A DNA stretch of 64,000 nucleotides, from the NCBI RefSeq assembly GCF_039939195.1, contig NZ_JBDUUH010000001.1, positions 930,001 through 994,000 on the forward strand. The letters run 5' to 3'. The translations under genes were made by a program, and so were the position numbers. The notes beneath the pieces are model-generated. The model saw nothing but the letters and a program-made list of their open reading frames with translations, had not been told where the DNA came from and did no database searches. The DNA comes from Foliimonas ilicis (lineage in GTDB: Bacteria > Pseudomonadota > Alphaproteobacteria > Rhizobiales > Rhizobiaceae). Position 1 is the stretch's first letter; the number at the start of each line of letters is the position of its first letter. Below, piece by piece: positions 35,638 to 44,200 of the stretch.

Positions 35638-36336
35638 TTGATGTCTCCGTTGCTTCAGTCCGAGGGACCGTCCCTCCGACGAGACCCGGCCAAGGACGTC
35701 GGGAGACACCCGCATCGACGCCTCGGCGGCGACTTGACCCCTAAAGCCCGGAGTGGAGCGGGCAGGCGCGCTTGCGCGGCAACACGGTCCGGCGCTGCGG
35801 GGGTTGCTGGTGGAAATCGAACGGTCTTAGGGGATCAGTCAGTCGGAGGGATATGTCCTTCGGCAAAGCCAATCGGGGCAATCAGCGGAACCTTCGTCCT
35901 TGCCGGCATTCGTCATCGAGACAGAGCGCCTGAACTCGCGTCGACAGGGGCAGCCGGATTCGTTCATCCTCTCGCGGCCCACGCTTAACCTTCATGGATG
36001 GCAGGTCTTGGGGCAGGGGAGGGCATTGGGAGAAGGTGAAAGGCGCCGCATTGCCTTCAATTGCCCGATGCCGACGCCAGCATGCGAGAAGGAATGTGGT
36101 TCGCCTTCCGGTCATCGCGGCCCAACGTATTGGGCCAGCAAGGCAACAACCCTGGCTGCCCCTGAAAGTCGTCCGCAATGGTGATCTTCCCTTTCCGGAC
36201 CAAGCAAGACCAGGAGTGACGTACACTGTCGATTAGCCGCTACGATCTCGTTGTCGAGCGGGGGCCGGAACGCCTGAGCACGCTTGCCGGGGAGTCCCGA
36301 AGATGGTTTTGAGCGGTCAAGGACCATCGGACGGCG
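35638..36336. other. Long gap upstream of ssb
   Basis: About 700 bases without a supported gene. Several open frames up to about 110 codons lie on both strands, but they have no recognisable family, overlap one another and use poor starts. A GAGGGAC-C-GTCCCTC hairpin (35662-35676) lies 25 bases upstream of ssb and may regulate it. The rest may be a decayed gene or insertion scar next to the LysE cargo cassette. Confidence 0.4.
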
Positions 36337-36933
36337 TCACATGAATGCGCTGGCCAACATCCATGCGACCGAAAGTACGAGCGCTAACGCCATCAGGCGG
36401 TTGAAGAGGCGTATCCGCCCCTGACCGATCCGCGCTCCGCCCCAGGCCCAGAGCATCAGGGACAGCCAGCAGATCAGGCCGAACAACGTAGCGAAGACGA
36501 CCAGCCCGGTCACACGATCGGGAAGCGGCAGCACGAAAGCCGCGAGAGACGAGAATACCGCGAGCCATGCCTTCGGGTTCAGGCCCTGCACAAGCGCGCC
36601 CGACCAGAAGCCGGGCGCACGAGGCAGATCGTGCGGCTTGAGGGCGCCGTCATCGCTTAGCAGACCCCAGGCCATCCACAGCAGATAGACGCTGCCGATC
36701 AGGGTCATCGGGCGGGCAAGCGCCAACATCCAGCCGGTCCCCGCCAGCATGCCAGTGCCGAGCGTCAGAAAGAGCACGAGGAAGCTCGTGGTTGCGCCTG
36801 TCACGAATGCTATCGCTCGCGCGGCGCCATAGCGTGCACCAGTCATGGCTCCGATGATGTTGACCGGCCCCGGTGTCGCGGAGGCGGCCAGCGCGAAACC
36901 GGTCATGGCAAGAAGCGTCTCGAAAGGCGGCAT
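36337..36933 (-). CDS. LysE family amino-acid exporter
   Basis: 198-residue LysE/RhtB-type transporter with about six membrane helices. Signature GFALAASATPGPVNIIGAMTGARYG at the N terminus and GALVQGLNPKAWLAVFSSLAAF in the middle. Exports an amino acid or related small molecule; the substrate is not predictable. Four bases downstream of the DUF2000 gene, with which it forms an operon. Confidence 0.92.
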   Translation of the reverse strand: MPPFETLLAMTGFALAASATPGPVNIIGAMTGARYGAARAIAFVTGATTSFLVLFLTLGTGMLAGTGWMLALARPMTLIGSVYLLWMAWGLLSDDGALKPHDLPRAPGFWSGALVQGLNPKAWLAVFSSLAAFVLPLPDRVTGLVVFATLFGLICWLSLMLWAWGGARIGQGRIRLFNRLMALALVLSVAWMLASAFM

Positions 36934-36937
36934 GGCC

Positions 36938-37339
36938 TTAGCGCAACAGCGGCAGGCGACCGCAAATGCGATCCACTGCCTTGCGCGGGCCGCCGAGCAG
37001 GATCGCCTGTGGCGCGTGCTCCGCCAGCGGAGCGGAGGCGATGCGGGCAGCATAGTCCGCATAATCCCTCGCCTCGAAAGCCGGGCGCATATAGGCCAAC
37101 CGGATCGGCAAATCTCCGGCAGCAAGGAAGAGTGCGGGCAGATCGGCAGCGGCGGCGCCGAGAACCGGCAGCGCGACGCTGGTGATGCCGGTAAGTGTCA
37201 CGCCGTCCTGCGTAGGGGTCGCTGCTCCCACCAGGTCGGGACGCAACTGGCCGAGGGTCATGCCGAGGACGGCGGCGAAATTGGTCTTGAGCCCCAGGGG
37301 CAAGTCTTCGGCGAGGATGATAACGGGCTTGAACGACAT
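36938..37339 (-). CDS. DUF2000 family protein
   Basis: 133-residue DUF2000 protein (PVIILAEDLPLGLKTNFAAVLGMTLGQ ... GITSVALPVLGA). The family belongs to the peptidyl-tRNA hydrolase II-like fold and is common next to LysE exporters and AraC regulators. I start at ATG 37339, which has AAGGA upstream, rather than the more distant GTG at 37372. Function unknown. Confidence 0.85.
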   Translation of the reverse strand: MSFKPVIILAEDLPLGLKTNFAAVLGMTLGQLRPDLVGAATPTQDGVTLTGITSVALPVLGAAAADLPALFLAAGDLPIRLAYMRPAFEARDYADYAARIASAPLAEHAPQAILLGGPRKAVDRICGRLPLLR

Positions 37340-37408
37340 GGAGAACGATCCTTTTCCGGAACGCTCTGACACGGATGATCTCCGCTATGATTGGATCAAA
37401 TTGACCTT

Positions 37409-38215
37409 TCAGTGATGGATCAGCGCACCCGGCGTCACGCCGTAATGGCGGCGAAAATGCCGGATGAGATGTGCTTGATCGTAGAAACCCGACGTGACGG
37501 CCGCTTCGGCCGCTGGGGCACCGTCCAGCAGCATACGGCGCGCGCGATCCACACGGGCCTGCATGACAAGGGCATGGGGCGTGAGGCCGGTCGCGCGTTT
37601 GACGCTGCGGATCAGATAGGACACGTTCAATCTGGCCTCCGCCGCCAGTTCGGCCACTGTCAACGCCTCTCCGGCGTCGACGCCGCCCCTGATTCGCTCG
37701 CGGAGAAGTCTGACGGCAGCAGGCTCCCGTCCCGCCGAGCGTAATGCGGCCCCGCCATAATGAGTGAAAGCCTGCGCCAGCACATCATGGATGGCTTCTT
37801 CGAGAGCGATCCGCCAATCGGTCATCGCTCCAGTGTTCAGGCACCTGGCCAGATGCGCCAGCGCCCGGGTCAGGCTCAACCCGCGGTCTTGTGGCGCGAC
37901 GGCGGAAAAGCCGCTTAGATGCCGCAACCCCAGAAGCGTGCGCGCCGCATCTTCGGAGACATAAAGCATATTGTAGCGTACCCGACCGGCGGCGGCATGG
38001 CCGGTATGGGGTTCTTCGGGGTTCATCAGGGACAGCGAGCCCGCCGGCAACACCATGCTTTCGCCACGGCAGACATAGCCACCCGCGCCTTCAGTGATAG
38101 CGCCGATAGCAAAACCTTCGTGCGTGTGACGGCCGAAGGTCTGGGTGCTGAATGCGGCCTCGTACAACTCGATGCCGTGATGCCAGCCAAGATGATGATA
38201 GCGATTCTGCTGCAT
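37409..38215 (-). CDS. AraC family transcriptional regulator
   Basis: 268-residue AraC regulator with an N-terminal cupin domain (FGRHTHEGFAIGAITEGAGGYVCRGE, LMNPEEPHTG) and a C-terminal double HTH (LTVAELAAEARLNVSYLIRSVKRATGLTPHALVMQARVDRARRMLL ... GFYDQAHLIRHFRRHYGVTPG). It probably senses the substrate of the adjacent LysE exporter and activates the DUF2000-lysE pair, which lie just downstream in the same direction. Confidence 0.92.
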   Translation of the reverse strand: MQQNRYHHLGWHHGIELYEAAFSTQTFGRHTHEGFAIGAITEGAGGYVCRGESMVLPAGSLSLMNPEEPHTGHAAAGRVRYNMLYVSEDAARTLLGLRHLSGFSAVAPQDRGLSLTRALAHLARCLNTGAMTDWRIALEEAIHDVLAQAFTHYGGAALRSAGREPAAVRLLRERIRGGVDAGEALTVAELAAEARLNVSYLIRSVKRATGLTPHALVMQARVDRARRMLLDGAPAAEAAVTSGFYDQAHLIRHFRRHYGVTPGALIHH

Positions 38216-38356
38216 GTGACAGGTTTAACATCAGCGCGGGACGCATGAGAAGGTCGATCGGAGCGGATCGCATTGGTCATCACCGTTGCACGTATTTGGT
38301 TCGATTGAGGAAATGAGGTGGCTTTATTCTTCCGCCTCTCTGATGGCATGCGGCCG

Positions 38357-38773
38357 TTAGCGCGAGAATACGACTTCGCCGAGGGCATTGAGATTGAGGA
38401 TTGCTGCAATGCCGATGAACAGCCCGCCAGCGCCGCCGAGCAGGTTCAGTACGATGATCGAGTCGATGGCGTTCTTCGTGATGCCGTAAACGAGGGCGTA
38501 GCCGGCGATAGCGGCGGGGACGGCGAAGATGGCTAGGGCGATGAGCCTCAAGGCAGGATTTTTCGCGAAGCCGAGCACGACGATGACCATGCCGACCGAG
38601 AGAAGCGCTGCGCCAAGGGCTGCGAATCCCGACATCAGAAAGCCGGCGCCGGTTCCATAGACATACTGGAACGCGGTCAGCCCCACCATGAAGGGCAAGG
38701 CATAGATGGCGAAGTTATAAGCGATGAAGCAAAGCGCGATAGACAAGGAGATGGCGAGCAGGATCAGGATCAT
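38357..38773 (-). CDS. Small four-helix membrane protein
   Basis: 138-residue integral membrane protein with about four hydrophobic helices (ILILLAISLSIALCFIAYN, GFLMSGFAALGAALLSVGMVIVV, LIALAIFAVPAAIAGYALVYG, IVLNLLGGAGGLFIGIAAIL). No family recognised. ATG 38773 has GGAGG 5 bases upstream, better than the GTG at 38785. It lies between the AraC cassette and DUF2493, and could be ICE backbone. Confidence 0.75.
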   Translation of the reverse strand: MILILLAISLSIALCFIAYNFAIYALPFMVGLTAFQYVYGTGAGFLMSGFAALGAALLSVGMVIVVLGFAKNPALRLIALAIFAVPAAIAGYALVYGITKNAIDSIIVLNLLGGAGGLFIGIAAILNLNALGEVVFSR

Positions 38774-38906
38774 GGAAGCCTCCACATGAACGGTTGAGGA
38801 TCACGACAGGCTGCCAGAGGATACGCTCCGCCTGCGACTATGCTACTTCGCCGGTTCTGCAAGGATGCATTATGGGAGCCAGAATATGGCTCTTAGTCAA
38901 GTAATG

Positions 38907-38951
38907 GCGGCTGAACCAGCCGCCGGACGGCGGCGCTTTAAGCGCCGCCGT
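38907..38951 (-). terminator. Two tandem hairpins at the end of the DUF2493 gene
   Basis: ACGGCGGCGCT-TTA-AGCGCCGCCGT (38927-38951), a perfect 11-bp stem, overlaps the stop codon of the DUF2493 gene and is followed at once by a second perfect 8-bp hairpin, GGCGGCTG/CAGCCGCC (38907-38925). No U tract follows. The pair probably ends the transcript or shields its 3' end from exonucleases. Confidence 0.6.
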
Positions 38952-39873
38952 CGTACTTCATGACCGGGATGCCGAGCTTGCGGGCCTTGTCCGCAAGGTT
39001 TTCCTGAATCCCGGTGCCGGGGAAGACGATGACGCCGACCGGCAGGACATCGAGCATGGCGTCGTTGCGCTTGAACGGCGCCGACTTCGCATGTTTGGTC
39101 CAGTCGGGCTTGAAGGCGACCTGCGGAACCTTGCGGTTGTCAGCCCACTTCGCCGCGATCAACTCGGCGCCCTTCGGCGACCCGCCATGCAACAGCACCA
39201 TATCGGGGTACTTGGCACGGACCTGATCGAGCTTGGCCCAGATCAGGCGGTGATCGTTGAAATCGAGACCACCGGTGAAGGCGACCTTGGGACCTGTGGG
39301 CAGCATCACCTCGGTTTCGGCCCGGCGCTTGGCGGCGAGGAAGTCCCGGCTGTCGATCATCGCCGAGGTCAGGTTGCGGTGGTTGACCATCGACCCTGAG
39401 CGCGGCCGCCATGCCGATCCGGTGTGGCGCTCGAACTGCTCGGCGGCGACATCGCGAAAGAGTTCCATGCTGTTGCGTCGCTCAATGAAGGTCTGCCCCT
39501 CTGCCGTCAGGCGCTCAAGCTCGACGGACTTCACCTCTGAGCCGTCCTGTTCCCTCTGGCCACGGCGCTGGGCCTGCTCGTTATCGTCCAGTTCGCGTTC
39601 GATCCGGGCAGTGGCGCGGTGGAAGAGATTGACGGTCGACCACAGCAACTCGTCGAGGTCGGGTTCAAGGCGGGTGTCGCCAAGGGTGACGATCAGGGCG
39701 TTGAAGATGTCGGCGACTGCGCCAGCGACTGTGTTGCCTTCGGGAAGCGGCCTTGGGTCGGGTTCATCCTGAAACGGACGGTAGCCGTAAAGCTGGAGTT
39801 CGCTGAGGACGTGATCGGTAGGGGATGAGGTGTGCGGCGGCTCTAAGCTCAAGTCATCATATTCGGTCATCAT
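38938..39873 (-). CDS. DUF2493 (SLOG-like) domain protein
   Basis: 311-residue protein. The C-terminal domain (from about 195) is DUF2493, a Rossmann-like SLOG domain (VAFTGGLDFNDHRLIWAKLDQV, VLLHGGSPKGAELIAAKWA, DVLPVGVIVFPGTGIQENLADKARKLGIPV). SLOG domains bind nucleotide-derived ligands. The N-terminal half is helical and charged. Such proteins are part of the usual ICE backbone with the Toprim and Sno genes. I start at ATG 39873 (a second ATG follows at 39870). Confidence 0.9.
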   Translation of the reverse strand: MMTEYDDLSLEPPHTSSPTDHVLSELQLYGYRPFQDEPDPRPLPEGNTVAGAVADIFNALIVTLGDTRLEPDLDELLWSTVNLFHRATARIERELDDNEQAQRRGQREQDGSEVKSVELERLTAEGQTFIERRNSMELFRDVAAEQFERHTGSAWRPRSGSMVNHRNLTSAMIDSRDFLAAKRRAETEVMLPTGPKVAFTGGLDFNDHRLIWAKLDQVRAKYPDMVLLHGGSPKGAELIAAKWADNRKVPQVAFKPDWTKHAKSAPFKRNDAMLDVLPVGVIVFPGTGIQENLADKARKLGIPVMKYDGGA

Positions 39874-40197
39874 GGTGTTCGCCCTTGTCGGTTTGACCGC
39901 GCCCATCGCGGCCTTCGCAGGCGACGAAAGCCGTCGGGCGGGCCGGACTGGCAGCCTGAGCAAAGCGAGGGCCTTGATGGCCAAGGCCGGCTATTTTGCT
40001 TCGCGCTGCAAAGCGTCCGCAGGACGCGGCGGAAAATAGCCGGGCGCCGCCATTGCCTTTCCGGCGCGTTTGATGGCCGATCGCCCTCTCAGAAGGCCGT
40101 GGGCAGCGGCCCCTCCGACACATCAGGGAAACACACTGACCGGATATGGCAGGTTTGAGCTGCTGCGCGGCTTATCCCGGGCGTGACCGATACCGCT
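39874..40197 (-). promoter_or_regulatory. Long structured leader of the DUF2493 gene
   Basis: A 324-base untranslated stretch between the Toprim gene and DUF2493. It contains a large nested palindrome at 39987-40043: perfect 11-bp outer arms CCGGCTATTTT / AAAATAGCCGG enclosing a perfect GCGTCC-GCA-GGACGC hairpin (40013-40027) and a GCTT/AAGC stem. In RNA this would form a multi-branch structure about 115-170 bases upstream of the start codon. Confidence 0.5.
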
Positions 40198-41235
40198 TCA
40201 CAGTGCGAGAAACCGGCTGACGTCTTCGGGGACAATCTGAACCCGCAAGGCCGCTCGGAGAGCATCCACGCCGAACTGGCGTATATCCTCATTGAAGTCC
40301 CCGAGCACTGGCGACAGGACAACCGCCTCGATCCCGATGCTGCGCGCCCGTTCGACCAGACTGTCTCGCGCGCCATCCCCCGCCGGATCGTTATCGCGCA
40401 CGATATAGAGCCGCCGCAGCGACGGCGGGAACAGGATGGCCGCGAGATGTGCCGCCGAGAGCGCCGCCATCATCGGCATTCTGGGCAGACCCGAGCGTGC
40501 CGACAGCACGGTCTCAATCCCTTCGCCGGCCCCCAGGACATCTTGCGCCACACCGAAGCGGACGCCGTGCCCGAGGAGATGGCCCATCGCCCGCCGAGGG
40601 GTATCGACAGGGGCTTTGTCGCTGCCATCGGGCAGGAGCCAGGTGCGATGCGCGCCGGTCTGGACGCCGTCAAGGTCGGTGACGGCGGCGATCATCGCGG
40701 GCCACGTCTCGGTGGGGCCATGCCCCTCAGGCCGATAGTAGCAACGGGGGTGGAAACGAAGGTTTGCGGCGTCGTGCAAAGCCGTAATGCCGCGTTTCCG
40801 CAGATGCGTTTCCACGATTGTCCCCGCAATCGGCTGCGCCATGGCGAACAGACGCCGCGATGCTTCCGGCGACCCGGCTGGCGCTTTTCCCGGCCGGGGT
40901 CTGGGTTGCGGATCAGGTTCAGGCCTCGGCAGGCTAAGGAAGGAGCGGGCTTCCTGGGCAACGGCCTTGAAGTCGACAAGGCCGCAGCTCTCGCGGATGA
41001 CGTCGAGCAGGTCACCATGTTCGGCCGTTGCTGCATCGGTCCATTTGCCTGCCGCGCCCTTGCCGGATTCCGGGCCAGTCAAGCGCACGAACATTGAGCG
41101 GCCAGGGGTGTTCTGCACATCGCCGATCAGCCAGTAACGGCCCTCGCGATGACCGTTCGACAGATAGCGCTTACACACCGCCTCGGCCTGCCGGCCGAGA
41201 CGTTGGGCGAGTTCGGATGCGTCGTGGCGAGCCAT
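40198..41235 (-). CDS. Toprim domain protein (DUF7146-type primase-like)
   Basis: 345-residue protein with a primase-like N-terminal region (residues about 1-100) and a C-terminal Toprim domain: catalytic Glu in LGAGEGIETVLSA and the DxD motif in RRLYIVRDNDPAGDGARDSL. It lacks a helicase part. Common beside strawberry-notch and DUF2493 genes in alphaproteobacterial ICEs; probably acts in replication or strand priming after transfer. Start is adjacent to the stop of the large gene upstream. Confidence 0.88.
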   Translation of the reverse strand: MARHDASELAQRLGRQAEAVCKRYLSNGHREGRYWLIGDVQNTPGRSMFVRLTGPESGKGAAGKWTDAATAEHGDLLDVIRESCGLVDFKAVAQEARSFLSLPRPEPDPQPRPRPGKAPAGSPEASRRLFAMAQPIAGTIVETHLRKRGITALHDAANLRFHPRCYYRPEGHGPTETWPAMIAAVTDLDGVQTGAHRTWLLPDGSDKAPVDTPRRAMGHLLGHGVRFGVAQDVLGAGEGIETVLSARSGLPRMPMMAALSAAHLAAILFPPSLRRLYIVRDNDPAGDGARDSLVERARSIGIEAVVLSPVLGDFNEDIRQFGVDALRAALRVQIVPEDVSRFLAL

Positions 41236-44200
41236 TTACACCGCCTCCCGTTCACCGATACGCTGGACGGGATAGCGTTCGAGGACCTTGGCCAGAATGG
41301 CCGGGCCGCTGGCGTCTGTCGGCACGAACATCCTGAGCTTCCACGAAATGATTTCGTGGAAGAGGCCATAGGCGCTCAGGCGATCGCGCATCGTGTCGGT
41401 GAAACCCGAAAGTTCGATGCGGTTCGCGCCCATGACGCGGCTGCGCCGAAGCTGGAGGCCCTCGGTCAGGTCGAGGATGGTCTTGCCATCCATCAGCGCG
41501 GTGAAAGCGTCGTCAGAGGTCAGCGTCGATGTACCGGTCGTCATGGCGCTCGCGACCCATGCGGGCGAGACGCGGCGGCCGACGATGCGCTCGCCGTCAT
41601 CGGTCTGGAGGCGGTAAACGCGCGTCGACTCGTTTGGCAGGCGTTTCCAGATCGGCAGCAGCAGGCCGCTGACGACACGGATGGTGCTGTCGGCGAACTC
41701 CGGCACCTCGGCCACCTCGGCATTCCACGCGGATGTGAATGCGGTCTCGTCCGCCTCGACCCAATGGGTCTCGCCCATCATCTTGACCGGGATATTATGC
41801 GCCTCCATCGGCCGGATCAGCCGGATGCGCCGTTCGATCTCCCCATCGTCGAGCATAACGCTGGTGGTCGGGATCTGTACGGCGGTGCGGCCGGAGCGCT
41901 CGTTGATGAGAAGCTTCGCGCGAGGATCGGCAAGCTGGTCGAGCGCCTCGGCGAGCGTCACCGGATGGTTGCGCTCCCGCTGCGTGATCGTGAGCAGCCG
42001 GGCTTCGGCGCCAGTGCCGGGATGGACGTGGATCGTCTGGCGGTCGGTGACGACGAACGATTCCGCCCGCAGGGTTTCCAGACCGACATCGTAGCTGCCG
42101 GAAGCGATGGCGCCCTCGATCCTGGCGTTCAGCAATTGCTCGAAGGCGGTGAACAACACGCCCTGCAGATCGATGGTAAGCGCCAGCAGCCGGTTCAGGA
42201 AGGTGGTGATCGGCGGCAGCTCATCCTTGATGCCGGTATCGTCCATGAGTTTGAGGCCTGTGGCGTCCTCGAACGTCTGGAGCGAGCAACCCTCGACCTT
42301 GCCGCGCACCATCAGGAGATAGAGCTGACGCAGCGCATCGCGGGCATAATGCGATTCCAGATTGTCCTCGGGACGGAACAGGCCCTGACCGCCGGTCTGG
42401 CGCTGGCCGCGCGTGATCGCGCCCAGCGTGTCGAGGCGGCGGGCGATGGTCGAGAGAAAGCGCTTCTCGGCCTTCACGTCGGTCGAGATCGGCCGGAACA
42501 GCGGTGGTTGCGCCTGATTGGTCCGGTTGGTGCGGCCCAGCCCCTGAATCGCGGCATCGGCCTTCCAGCCGGGTTCGAGCAGGTAGTGGATGCGCAGCCG
42601 CTGGTTCTTCGCATTGAGGTCGGCGTGATACGAGCGCCCGGTGCCGCCCGCGTCCGAGAAGATCAGGATGCGCTTCTGGTCATCCATGAAGGCGGCGGTT
42701 TCCGCGAGATTGGCCGATCCGGCGCGGTTCTCGACGGCGAGACGATCAACGCCGCCGGGGCTGGTCTTGCGGACGATGCGCCGTGAGCGTCCCGTCACCT
42801 CGGCCACCACATCCGTCCCGAAGCGGTGGACGATCTGGTCGAGCGCGCCGGGAACGGGCGGAAGCGAAGCCAGTTTCTCGATCAGTCGATCGCGGCGGGC
42901 GACGGCTTCGCGGCTTTCGACGGGCTGGCCGTCGCGATAGACTGGCCGCGACGACAGATTGCCCTCGCTGTCAGTGAAGGGCTCATAGAGCTGCACTGGA
43001 AAGGAATGGGCGAGGTAGTCCAGGACATATTCCCTGGGCGTGTTGTCAACGCGGACGTCGTTCCATTCCTCGGCCGGAAGCTCGGCAAGGCGACGTTCCA
43101 TCAGGGCTTCGCCGGTCGACACGATCTGGATCACGGCGGCATGGCCGTCTTCCAGATCGCGCTCGATCGAGCGGATCAGTGTCGGCGTCTTCATGCTGGT
43201 GAGCAGATGGCCGAAGAAGCGCTGCTTGGCAGACTCGAAGGCCGAGCGGGCTGCCGACTTCGCCTGCCTGTTCAGCGTGCCGGAGCCGCTGTCGCCGCCG
43301 GTGATGTTGGCGGCCTGCATGGCGGCGTCGAGATTGTTATGGATGACGGCGAAGGCCCCGGCATAGGCGTCGTAGATGCGGGTCTGCTCCGGCGTGAGCT
43401 GATGCTCTACCAGCTCGTATTCGACGCCGTCATAGGAGAGCGAACGGGCGGCATAGAGACCGAGCGCCCGCAGATCGCGGGCCAGAACCTCCATGGCCGC
43501 GACGCCCCCGGCCTCGATCGCTTCGACGAACTCGGCCCGCGTCGAGAATGGAAAGTCCTCGCCGCCCCACAGGCCGAGCCGCTGGGCATAGGCGAGGTTA
43601 TGGACGGTGGTAGCGCCGGTCGCCGAGACGTAGACGATACGGGCATTCGGCAAGGCGTGCTGAAGGCGCAAGCCCGCGCGACCCTGTTGCGAGGCGGCGA
43701 CATCGCCCCTCTCACCCTTGCCGCCACCGGCGTTCTGCATGGCATGGCTCTCGTCGAAAATGATCACTCCATCGAAGTCGGAGCCCAACCATTCGACGAT
43801 TTGCCGGACGCGCGAAACCTTCTCGCCACGCTCGTCGGAGCGTAGCGTGGCATAGGTTGTAAATAGGATGCCTTCCGGCAGCCGGATGTCCTTGCCCTGC
43901 GGGAACCGCGACAGCGGCGTGACCAGCAGGCGCTCCATGCCGAGGGACGACCAGTCGCGCTGCGCGTCTTCGAGCAGCTTGTCGGATTTGGAGATCCACA
44001 CGGCCTTGCGACGGCCCTGCATCCAGTTGTCGAGGATGATTCCGGCCGACTGGCGGCCTTTGCCGGCGCCGGTGCCGTCGCCGAGCATGAAGCCGCGGCG
44101 AAAGCGGACGGCGTTTGGTGCATCATCAGGCGCAGCCGAGACGACATCGAAGGTCTCGTCCACCGTCCATGAACCGGCAAGGAAGTCCGCATGGGCTTCG

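Noticed and set aside
35662..35676. Sixth copy of the structured leader upstream of ssb
   Set aside because: It has a simple GAGGGAC/GTCCCTC hairpin but lacks the TGAGAG opening and the GACGGGTTTGA strand shared by the others.
35882..36226. Possible 114-residue gene in the gap upstream of ssb
   Set aside because: GTG start without ribosome site, no family, and overlapping open frames on the other strand of similar quality.
41149..43845. Long plus-strand frames (545 and 339 codons) opposite the Sno gene
   Set aside because: Antisense shadows in GC-rich coding DNA; no motifs, and the opposite strand encodes a clear helicase.
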